Assembly (NCBI GenBank): GCA_019242135.1
Contig: JAFAWC010000616.1
Location: 1 to 5,125 of the forward strand
Direction of reading: 5' to 3'
From: Mycobacteriaceae bacterium
GTDB lineage: Bacteria > Actinomycetota > Actinomycetes > Mycobacteriales > Mycobacteriaceae
Length of the DNA: 5,125 bases
Within the stretch, counting starts at the first letter, position 1. Every line of letters starts with the position of its first letter. Made by a program: the position numbers and the translations under genes. A model generated the notes under the pieces. That model searched no databases, was not told the origin of the DNA, and was given only the letters and a program-made list of their open reading frames with translations. Below, piece after piece: positions 1-5,125 of the stretch.

Positions 1-1
1 C

Positions 2-262
2 GGGACCTCCCGGCGTCTTCCCGAACTCATCAACGCGCGCAGCGCCGCCCTGCCCAGGCTCGCCAAGCTGTCAAACCTGGGTCCGGACACCATCGTGCGG
101 ACACAAACGCCGCGTCTGCCGCTGTTTTCCCCGATGGCACCGGTCAAACAGATGCCCGCGTCGTGGGTGGACCGAACGGCGCTCTACGCCGGCGAGTCGG
201 TGCTGCGAATGGACTCCGTGGTCTCGGCGAGCGAGGCCGTTGCGCAGCTCGCCGCCGGCTAG
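2..262 (+). CDS. Nitronate monooxygenase-like protein, C-terminal fragment
   Basis: The 5' end lies outside the window; 86 codons remain, ending in TAG. The last third reads ALYAGESVLRMDSVVSASEA, which resembles the C-terminus of mycobacterial nitronate monooxygenase (2-nitropropane dioxygenase) proteins, where a LYAGESV-type segment precedes a short closing helix. Members of this family are FMN-dependent TIM-barrel enzymes that oxidise alkyl nitronates to carbonyl compounds and nitrite, and many have unknown true substrates. The FMN-binding and catalytic parts are not visible, so the call rests on this C-terminal signature only. The TAG stop overlaps the TAG stop of the opposing oxidase gene within one CTAG, so no intergenic terminator separates the two. 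Another flavin-dependent TIM-barrel oxidoreductase is the main alternative. Reading frame confidence is high; family confidence is moderate. Confidence 0.7.
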   Translation, partial: GTSRRLPELINARSAALPRLAKLSNLGPDTIVRTQTPRLPLFSPMAPVKQMPASWVDRTALYAGESVLRMDSVVSASEAVAQLAAG

Positions 263-1635
263 ACCGCGGCCCCCGGATTCAGGATTCCCAGCGGGTCCAG
301 CGCGTCTTTGATGCGGCGGTTCAGCGTCATCGCGTCGGGCCCGATCTGAGCGGCCAACCAAGGGCGCTTCAGCCGGCCGACGCCGTGCTCGCCGGTGATC
401 GTGCCGCCCAGGCCGATCGCGAGGTCCATGATTTCGCCGAACGCGACCTCGGCGCGCTCCTTCATCGCCGCGTCGAGGGGGTCGTACACGATCAGCGGGT
501 GGGTGTTGCCATCGCCGGCATGAGCGATCACCGAGATCATCACAGCGCGCTCGGCGGCGATCCTGGCGATTCCTGCCACCAGATCGCCCAGCCGCGGCAG
601 TGGCACGCCGACGTCCTCGAGCAGCAGCGTGCCCTTGGCCTCGACCGCTGGAATAGCGTAGCGCCGCGCCGCCACGAACGCCTCACCCTCGTCGGGGTCG
701 TCGGTGGAAAAGACTTCCGTCGCACCGTTTTCGGCGAACACCGCGGCGATCACCTCCGCGTCCTCGCCAGCCGAGGTGCCGCGTTCGTCGGAACAGGCGA
801 TCACCAGCGCCGCGGCGCCGCGGTCCAGGCCCATCTTCAGCTTGTCCTCCACGGCGTTCACCGCGACCGAGTCCATGAACTCCAGCATCGCCGGGCGCAT
901 CCGGCTGGACACCGCGAGCACGCCGTTGACCGCGTCCGTCAGCGACGCGAACGTCGCGACAACGGTGCTCGACCGATATTGCTTCGGCAGCAGTCGCAGG
1001 GTGATCTCGGTGACCACCCCGAGCGTCCCTTCGCTCCCCACGAACAGCTTGGTCAGTGAAAGCCCCGCAACGTCTTTCAAACGGGGTCCGCCGAGCCGGA
1101 CCGCGGTGCCGTCGGCCAGCACGACCTGCAGGCCGAGGACGTAGTCGGTGGTGACGCCGTACTTGACGCAGCACAGTCCTCCGGCATTGGTGGCGATGTT
1201 GCCGCCGATGCTGCAGATCTCGAACGAGGACGGATCGGGGGGATACCACAGGCCGTGTTCCGCGACGGCTTTTTTCACCTCCGCGTTGAACAGTCCGGGC
1301 TGCACCACCGCGGTGCGGGTGACCGGGTCAACGGTGATGTCGCGCATCCGCTCCGTGGTCAGCACGATCCCGTTGTCCAGCGCGGTCGCACCCCCCGACA
1401 GCCCGCTGCCCGCCCCGCGCGGCACCACTGGGACGCGGTGGCGGGTGGCCCAGCGCAGCACGGTTTGGACGTCTTCGGTGCGACGCGGCCGCACCACCGC
1501 CATCGGCTTTCCGGCCGACGGGTCCAGCGCGCGGTCCTGCCGGTACGACTCGGTGATGGCGGGGTCGGTGACCACCATGCCCTCAGCCAGCTCGGCGACC
1601 AGGTTTGCCAGCACATCCTGACCGCCGCTAGTCAT
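259..1635 (-). CDS. FAD-linked oxidase, glycolate/D-lactate dehydrogenase (GlcD) type
   Basis: This complete 458-aa protein has the usual length for FAD-linked 2-hydroxyacid dehydrogenases of the GlcD/D-lactate/D-2-hydroxyglutarate group. The N-terminal PCMH-type FAD-binding domain (about residues 40-220) shows PRGAGSGLSGG (72-82), SIGGNIATNAGG (142-153) and GSEGTLGVVTEI (200-211), which bind FAD phosphates and the flavin. The C-terminal FAD-oxidase domain carries HAGDGNTHP (372-380) and GEHGVGRLKR (415-424). His372, His379 and Glu416 fit the metal and substrate site of this family. The protein ends in the usual NPG motif. Expected chemistry is oxidation of a 2-hydroxy acid to the 2-oxo acid with electrons leaving through FAD; the substrate cannot be read from sequence. 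There is no signal peptide, so it is cytoplasmic or membrane-associated. The ATG start is supported by AGGGAGG 6 nt upstream. By similarity and context it corresponds to M. tuberculosis Rv1257c. It may be co-transcribed with the secreted protein and tap upstream. Confidence 0.93.
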   Translation of the reverse strand: MTSGGQDVLANLVAELAEGMVVTDPAITESYRQDRALDPSAGKPMAVVRPRRTEDVQTVLRWATRHRVPVVPRGAGSGLSGGATALDNGIVLTTERMRDITVDPVTRTAVVQPGLFNAEVKKAVAEHGLWYPPDPSSFEICSIGGNIATNAGGLCCVKYGVTTDYVLGLQVVLADGTAVRLGGPRLKDVAGLSLTKLFVGSEGTLGVVTEITLRLLPKQYRSSTVVATFASLTDAVNGVLAVSSRMRPAMLEFMDSVAVNAVEDKLKMGLDRGAAALVIACSDERGTSAGEDAEVIAAVFAENGATEVFSTDDPDEGEAFVAARRYAIPAVEAKGTLLLEDVGVPLPRLGDLVAGIARIAAERAVMISVIAHAGDGNTHPLIVYDPLDAAMKERAEVAFGEIMDLAIGLGGTITGEHGVGRLKRPWLAAQIGPDAMTLNRRIKDALDPLGILNPGAAV

Positions 1636-1641
1636 CGTTGG

Positions 1642-1648
1642 CCTCCCT
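1642..1648 (-). promoter_or_regulatory. Ribosome binding site of the FAD-linked oxidase
   Basis: AGGGAGG on the minus strand ends 6 nt before the ATG at 1633-1635. It is a strong Shine-Dalgarno match at good spacing and fixes this start. I see no clear TANNNT -10 box in the 96-bp gap 1636-1731, which fits read-through from the upstream gene. Confidence 0.8.
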
Positions 1649-1731
1649 CGCCTCGTGGCGCCTCCGCGCAGCCACCATCGTGCTCTCGAGAGGGATCTGA
1701 GAAAAGACTTGCGGAAACGAAATGTCGCCGG

Positions 1732-2139
1732 CTACGGCGTGGATGGTGGCGGTGCGGCGGGCCCAGGCTGTTGGGGGCCGGCCGCGAGACCCGGCGGTGG
1801 CGCTGCGTCCGGATCCATCGGGCGCTGCGCCAGCAGGACGAGTCCCTGTCGCCAGCTGATGTCGTGGTCTTGAATCGCCTCCCAGATCGAGCGTGCGTAC
1901 GTCACACCGGCAGACTCTGTCCCGTCAACCGGTGTATCCGAGGTCCCGGGAGGCAGATTCTCCGGGCTCGACAGATGGGGGACCGGGGCGGGTGCGGCCG
2001 CCTGATCCACGGCGCCGGGCGGCGGCGGGGCCGGAGCGTCCTGGTCCGCCACGGCCGCGGGCGCGGACATGATCGCCGCGGCGAGCGCTGCTGCGCCCAC
2101 TGCTGCGACCGTGGCGGCCCTTCGCTTGTCGATGCTCAC
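1732..2139 (-). CDS. Small secreted Pro/Ala-rich protein, unknown function
   Basis: I do not recognise this 135-aa protein. Residues 1-31 form a classic Sec signal peptide: a basic SIDKRR start, a hydrophobic Ala/Val-rich core (about 8-25), and an AVA cleavage site before DQDAP. There is no Cys anywhere, so it is not a lipoprotein. The mature protein is about 104 aa: a Pro/Ala-rich stretch (32-54), a core of ordinary composition (55-110) containing NLPPGTSDTPVDGTES and then a predicted amphipathic segment (YARSIWEAIQDHDISWRQGLVLLAQRP, given here in outline), and a second Pro/Ala/Gly-rich tail (111-135). GTG at 2137-2139 is chosen because AGGAG lies 7 nt upstream and the signal peptide begins directly there. 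The open frame continues far upstream into tap, but that part has protein-like quality only from the GTG on. It lies 158 bp downstream of tap and 96 bp upstream of the oxidase, on the same strand as both. A role in the cell envelope is inferred; nothing more specific can be said. Confidence 0.85.
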   Translation of the reverse strand: MSIDKRRAATVAAVGAAALAAAIMSAPAAVADQDAPAPPPPGAVDQAAAPAPVPHLSSPENLPPGTSDTPVDGTESAGVTYARSIWEAIQDHDISWRQGLVLLAQRPMDPDAAPPPGLAAGPQQPGPAAPPPSTP

Positions 2140-2146
2140 GCTCAAA

Positions 2147-2151
2147 CTCCT
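2147..2151 (-). promoter_or_regulatory. Ribosome binding site that decides the GTG start
   Basis: AGGAG on the minus strand sits 7 nt before GTG at 2137-2139. An in-frame TTG at 2143-2145 is only 1 nt from the AGGAG and is too close to be used. The site rules out the much longer upstream-extended reading of this frame. In the gap to tap (2140-2297) I see no convincing -10 box or terminator. Confidence 0.8.
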
Positions 2152-2297
2152 CGTGTGCTGTTTCCGTTTCGCCGCCGGATTCGTTACCGACACGCCGCGG
2201 CGCTCATCGCGGACAAAATCCCGTCCGAATGACATCGATTTTGCGGGTACCGGGCTGGCGTTCGCAACCGGGAGCGGCTCGCGGGTCGCGGCGGGCC

Positions 2298-3554
2298 TCA
2301 TTCCCGGGGGCCACGCAATCCCGTGTCGGGTGTCGGCGACGCGTCGAGCTCGCGCAGCGACGGCAGCGCGAGCGCCACGAGCCCGATCATGATCATCGGC
2401 AGGGCCAGCGCGAGGAACGTCGTCTTCAGACCGAATGCGTCGGCCAGCGGGCCGGCCAGCATGAAGCCGAGCGGTCCGGCGGCGTACGCCAGCGACGTCA
2501 TCACCCCGACAACGCGGCCCCGCAGCGACGGCGGCGATTTGGTCTGCATCACGTGGTTGTAGATCGGCGCGATCGGCCCGTAAACCAGCCCGACCAGGGC
2601 GCACAGCAGCAAGATCACCGCCAGGGGCGGCAACAGCGACAACGCCGCCGTGCACACACCGAGCGTGAGCGTGGCGGTGAGCAGAATGACCCGTCGACTC
2701 ATCCGCTGCACGAGCAGCGGGTAGGCGAGCGCGCCCAGCAGTCCGCCGATGCTCAGCGCCATCAACACCCAGCCCAGTTCGGCGGGTTGGTGCCGGTCGC
2801 TGAAGTATTTCGGGAACAGCACCCCCTCCATCGGGAGATACAGGCCCCACACCACGAGGTCGATCAACGCAAGCGTCCGCAGCAGCTTCGCGTTCCAGAC
2901 GAACCGCAACCCCTCGGCAATGCCGGACCACATGCCGTCGGGCCGCTCGTCGACCGCTGGCGGTCCCGCTCCCTCCAGGCGCAGCAGGCTGACCGCGAGA
3001 ATCGACAAGGCGAACGTCGCGCCGGTGACCCACATCGTGTTGATGCCGCCGATCGCCGCGATGAGCAGGCCGCCGAGCCCGGGCCCGACGATGTAGGAGA
3101 CGTTGAATACGGCTTCGTACAAGCCGTTGATGCGGTCGAGCGTCCATCCGGCCCGCGCGGCCGCCTCGGGAAGCATGGACTGCCGTGCGGTGATTCCGGC
3201 GGGGTCGAACACCGCCCCCAGGGCTGCCAGTGTCGCGAGCACGCCGACATTCACGGCGGAGCCCCCGAGCAGGATCGCGATCATTGGTACGGCCGCGACC
3301 GCGGCTCCCGACAGCACGTCAGAAATGATCGAAATGCGTTTCCTGCCAAAGAAGTCCACGGCGGTGCCCGCCAGCAGCGAGGAAAACAGCAATGGCAGAG
3401 ACGCTGCACCGGCCACGATCGCGGCGTCCAGCGCGCTGCCGTTGCGCTGCAGGACCAGCCAGGGGAACACGACGATGCTGATGCCGTTTCCGGCGGCCGC
3501 CACCAGCGCGGCAGACAGAAGCAGGTACACCGGCCCGCGCGATCGAGTGGACAT
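2298..3554 (-). CDS. tap: Tap-type MFS multidrug efflux pump
   Basis: This complete 418-aa, strongly hydrophobic protein of the major facilitator superfamily matches the length of mycobacterial Tap (M. tuberculosis Rv1258c, about 419 aa) and has the same neighbours, an FAD oxidase on one side and udgB on the other. The family exports tetracycline, aminoglycosides and other drugs from the cytoplasm, driven by the proton gradient. Visible features: a first membrane helix at about 8-36 ending in FPWLVLQ; the MFS motif A region in the loop after helix 2, [11 protein letters not shown] (63-73), with Asp67 and Arg71; a motif C-like YIVGPGLGG (154-162), typical of drug:proton antiporters; a hydrophilic central loop (about 192-222); and a second half from about 223 to 398 with a motif A-like VQRMSRR (282-288). 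The C-terminus is short and polar. ATG at 3552-3554 has no clear Shine-Dalgarno sequence; the candidate promoter would leave a leader of only about 8 nt. M. tuberculosis tap belongs to the WhiB7 regulon. Drug range here is inferred. Confidence 0.92.
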   Translation of the reverse strand: MSTRSRGPVYLLLSAALVAAAGNGISIVVFPWLVLQRNGSALDAAIVAGAASLPLLFSSLLAGTAVDFFGRKRISIISDVLSGAAVAAVPMIAILLGGSAVNVGVLATLAALGAVFDPAGITARQSMLPEAAARAGWTLDRINGLYEAVFNVSYIVGPGLGGLLIAAIGGINTMWVTGATFALSILAVSLLRLEGAGPPAVDERPDGMWSGIAEGLRFVWNAKLLRTLALIDLVVWGLYLPMEGVLFPKYFSDRHQPAELGWVLMALSIGGLLGALAYPLLVQRMSRRVILLTATLTLGVCTAALSLLPPLAVILLLCALVGLVYGPIAPIYNHVMQTKSPPSLRGRVVGVMTSLAYAAGPLGFMLAGPLADAFGLKTTFLALALPMIMIGLVALALPSLRELDASPTPDTGLRGPRE

Positions 3555-3568
3555 CGGAATCTGCCCGG

Positions 3569-3606
3569 AATGTAGCAGTGACGCGGCCGCGTTTACGACC
3601 GGTTTT
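3569..3606 (-). promoter_or_regulatory. Candidate tap promoter with A-tract above the -35
   Basis: On the minus strand, TACATT (3569-3574) fits the mycobacterial SigA -10 form TANNNT. A weak -35, TCGTAA (3593-3598, 3 of 6 matches to TTGACA), lies 18 bp upstream. An AAAA tract (3603-3606) sits 4 bp above the -35. An AT-rich patch a few bases upstream of a poor -35 is the known architecture of WhiB7-dependent promoters, and tap is a known WhiB7 target in M. tuberculosis. The expected start, about 7 nt below the -10, would leave about 8 nt before the ATG. The -10 is fairly convincing; the WhiB7 link is inference from architecture and homology. Confidence 0.5.
3581..3592. repeat. Perfect 12-bp palindrome in the tap/udgB divergent gap
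   Basis: ACGCGGCCGCGT is identical to its own reverse complement, with no central spacer. It lies inside the spacer between the candidate tap -35 and -10, and 20 bp before the udgB ATG. A protein bound here would block the tap promoter and could affect udgB. GC-rich palindromes arise by chance in high-GC DNA, so an operator role is only a possibility. Confidence 0.45.
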
Positions 3607-3612
3607 CCGGCG

Positions 3613-4479
3613 ATGCACAGTGGACGGGTGCGTCTGCCTCATCCCCGGCTCGGCGGGGCCTTCGATTCACCCGTGCCACCCGGCTCCGGCTGGCCCGGCG
3701 ACCCCGCGACCGCCGACACTCCGGTCGCGTCCACGCCCGAGCGGGTGGCGGCCATCGCCGCGGAGGTGCACACGGCGTCGGACCTTGATGCGGCGGTATC
3801 CGTCTGCGCTGCCTGCCCGCGGTTGGTGCACTGGCGTGAGCAGGCCGCGGGATTAAAACGCAAATCGTTCGCCGCGCAACCCTACTGGGGCCGACCGGTA
3901 CCTGGCTGGGGGTCGTACCGGCCGCGGATACTGATCGTCGGACTGGCGCCGGCCGCGCACGGCGGCAACCGAACCGGTCGCGTGTTCACCGGCGACCGCT
4001 CCGGCGACATGCTGTTCGCGGCGCTGCACCGCGCCGGACTGGCCAACCAGGGGACAGCCTTGTACGCCGCCGATGGGCTTCGGCTGATCGACACCCGCGT
4101 TGCTGCTGCGGTGCGGTGCGCGCCGCCGGCCAACAAGCCGACGCCGTCCGAGCAGCGGACGTGCGCGCCGTGGCTGGATGCCGAGTGGCGGCTGCTGGTC
4201 CCGCATGTCCGGGTGCTGGTCGCCCTCGGTGCATTCGCATGGCGCGCGACCCTGCAGATGGTGCGCGTCGGCGCAGGCACGGTTCCCAAGCCGTCGCCGC
4301 GGTTCGGGCACGGTGCCGAGGCCATGCTGACGACCCCGTTCGGCGACCGGTTGCTGCTCGGCTGCTATCACCCGAGCCAGCAGAACACCTTCACCGGCAA
4401 ATTGACAGCCGACATGCTCGACGGCGTGTTCGTGCGCGCACGCGACGCAGCGGGAATTACTCTCGCGCCGAGGCGTTGA
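3613..4479 (+). CDS. udgB: Uracil-DNA glycosylase, family 5 (UdgB)
   Basis: UdgB cuts uracil, and in characterised homologues also hypoxanthine and ethenocytosine, from DNA to begin base excision repair. The 288-aa protein has the family 5 motif 1, [14 protein letters not shown]...TGD (110-128), in which Ala replaces the polar catalytic residue of family 1 enzymes; a downstream Asp, probably Asp128, is expected to take over. Motif 2 is [13 protein letters not shown] (253-265). Four cysteines, Cys65 and Cys68 (CAACPRL), Cys169 and Cys184, fit the [4Fe-4S] cluster of this superfamily. [21 protein letters not shown] (19 residues onward) and [11 protein letters not shown] (91-101) are also typical of mycobacterial UdgB (Rv1259, about 299 aa). 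ATG at 3613 is the first start in this frame after the tap promoter, but it lacks a clear Shine-Dalgarno; GTG at 3628 is the alternative. The open frame runs back to 3103, antisense to tap, and that part is not UdgB-like. It is divergent from tap and 7 bp before the next gene. Confidence 0.93.
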   Translation: MHSGRVRLPHPRLGGAFDSPVPPGSGWPGDPATADTPVASTPERVAAIAAEVHTASDLDAAVSVCAACPRLVHWREQAAGLKRKSFAAQPYWGRPVPGWGSYRPRILIVGLAPAAHGGNRTGRVFTGDRSGDMLFAALHRAGLANQGTALYAADGLRLIDTRVAAAVRCAPPANKPTPSEQRTCAPWLDAEWRLLVPHVRVLVALGAFAWRATLQMVRVGAGTVPKPSPRFGHGAEAMLTTPFGDRLLLGCYHPSQQNTFTGKLTADMLDGVFVRARDAAGITLAPRR

Positions 4480-4486
4480 CGACGGC

Positions 4487-5125
4487 ATGCGGCTCTCCGT
4501 TCTCGACCTCGTCCCGGTCCGGGTCGACCAGTCCACCTCGGATGCGCTCGCGGCGACGATGCGGCTGGCGCAGACCGCCGACCGCCTCGGCTACACCCGC
4601 TATTGGGTCGCCGAGCACCACAACATGCCCTCGGTCGCGGCGACCAGCCCGCCGGTGCTGATCGCCCTGCTCGGCGCGCACACGACGCAGCTGCGTTTGG
4701 GTTCCGGGGGCGTGATGCTGCCCAATCACGCCCCCCTGGCCGTCGCCGAACAGTTCGCGCTGCTGGAGGCCGCGTATCCCGGCCGCATCGACCTGGGTAT
4801 CGGGCGTGCGCCGGGTTCGGATCCGGTGACCTCCTATCTGCTGCGCAGCGGCGCAGGCCGCGATGACCGCGACATCGACAACTTCCCGCAGTTTCTTGAC
4901 CACGTGGCGGCGTTGATGAGTCCTCGGGGAGGACGGGTGGCGCTGACGCAGCAGGACTACATCCTCAAGGCCACCCCCGCCGCGGTCGGTGAGCCGCGGC
5001 TGTGGCTGCTGGGCTCGTCGATGTACTCCGCGCGGCTGGCCGCCGCGAAGGGTCTGCCGTACGTGTTCGCCCACCACTTCACGGGCCAGGGCACCGAGGA
5101 CGCGCTGCGGCTGTACCGCTCGGAG
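4487..5125 (+). CDS. LLM-class flavin-dependent oxidoreductase, 3' end missing
   Basis: The first 213 codons are present and the frame is still open at the window end. The protein begins MRLSVLDLVPV and shows RYWVAEHHNMP (38-48), LGSGGVMLPNHAPLAVAEQF (71-90), YPGRIDLGIGRAPGSD (97-112), DIDNFPQFL (129-137) and LWLLGSSMYSARLAA (172-186). This set is typical of the bacterial luciferase-like MsnO8/YhbW subgroup, which usually has about 330-350 aa, so roughly 120 residues are missing. Such proteins are TIM-barrel enzymes that use reduced FMN (or in mycobacteria sometimes F420) for oxidation or monooxygenation; the substrate of this subgroup is mostly unknown. ATG at 4487 follows the udgB stop by 7 bp. 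GAGG at 4470-4473 is 13 nt upstream, so initiation is probably coupled to udgB translation. A functional link to repair is not indicated by the sequence. Confidence 0.9.
   Translation, partial: MRLSVLDLVPVRVDQSTSDALAATMRLAQTADRLGYTRYWVAEHHNMPSVAATSPPVLIALLGAHTTQLRLGSGGVMLPNHAPLAVAEQFALLEAAYPGRIDLGIGRAPGSDPVTSYLLRSGAGRDDRDIDNFPQFLDHVAALMSPRGGRVALTQQDYILKATPAAVGEPRLWLLGSSMYSARLAAAKGLPYVFAHHFTGQGTEDALRLYRSE

Noticed and set aside
163..1059. 298-aa plus-strand open frame opposite the FAD oxidase.
   Set aside because: It is Arg/His-rich and without motifs, while the minus strand has every expected FAD-oxidase motif.
1683..1692. 10-bp palindrome CTCTCGAGAG upstream of the FAD oxidase, considered as an operator.
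   Set aside because: Several palindromes this short are expected by chance in 5 kb, and no promoter was found beside it.
2210..2227. Short inverted repeat CGGAC-N8-GTCCG in the gap below tap, considered as a terminator.
   Set aside because: The stem has only 5 bp with a loop of 8 and no following T-run, so it is too weak to call.
2140..3147. Long minus-strand open frame running from inside tap into the secreted protein gene, giving a 471-aa reading.
   Set aside because: The upstream part is Arg/Ala-rich out-of-frame tap sequence. A strong RBS and signal peptide place the true start at 2139.
2229..3575. 448-aa plus-strand open frame opposite tap.
   Set aside because: The product is rich in Arg, Gln, His and Gly with no membrane or domain pattern. 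It is a typical high-GC shadow of the MFS gene.
3103..3612. N-terminal extension of the udgB frame across the tap promoter and into tap antisense.
   Set aside because: The extension has no UdgB similarity and would make the protein far longer than the family. Stops are simply rare at this GC content.
4457..5077. 206-aa minus-strand open frame opposite the LLM oxidoreductase.
   Set aside because: The plus-strand frame 4487-5125 shows the full set of LLM family motifs; the minus-strand product shows none.

Overview
The window is high-GC DNA with dense gene packing and strong GC bias at third codon positions. The gene content points to a mycobacterium (Mycobacterium in the broad sense). The central block is an FAD-linked oxidase, a Tap-type MFS efflux pump and a divergent family 5 uracil-DNA glycosylase. 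This matches the order I recall for Rv1257c, Rv1258c (tap) and Rv1259 (udgB) in M. tuberculosis. The flanking genes do not match what I recall there, so this is probably an environmental or rapidly growing species. The species assignment is inference.

Layout. Bases 2-262 (+) hold the 3' end of a nitronate monooxygenase-like gene. It meets a 458-aa FAD-linked oxidase (259-1635, -) tail to tail, and the two stop codons share one CTAG. Upstream of the oxidase, on the same strand, lies a 135-aa exported, Pro/Ala-rich protein that I do not recognise (1732-2139, -). Further upstream is tap (2298-3554, -). The three minus-strand genes are separated by 158 and 96 bp and could form one transcription unit, tap - secreted protein - oxidase. 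A 58-bp divergent gap (3555-3612) separates tap from udgB (3613-4479, +). udgB is followed 7 bp later by an LLM-class (bacterial luciferase-like) flavin-dependent oxidoreductase, which is cut by the window end (4487-5125, +).

How the parts may work together. Tap exports drugs such as aminoglycosides and tetracycline in the characterised mycobacterial homologues. The small exported protein encoded directly behind it is the least explained item and could be a cell-envelope partner. UdgB repairs deaminated bases. The tap/udgB gap holds a candidate tap promoter: -10 TACATT, a weak -35, and an A-tract just upstream of the -35, an arrangement like WhiB7-controlled promoters. A perfect 12-bp palindrome fills most of its spacer. 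I found no RNA genes, CRISPR arrays, insertion sequences or prophage signs. No gap exceeds 300 bp.
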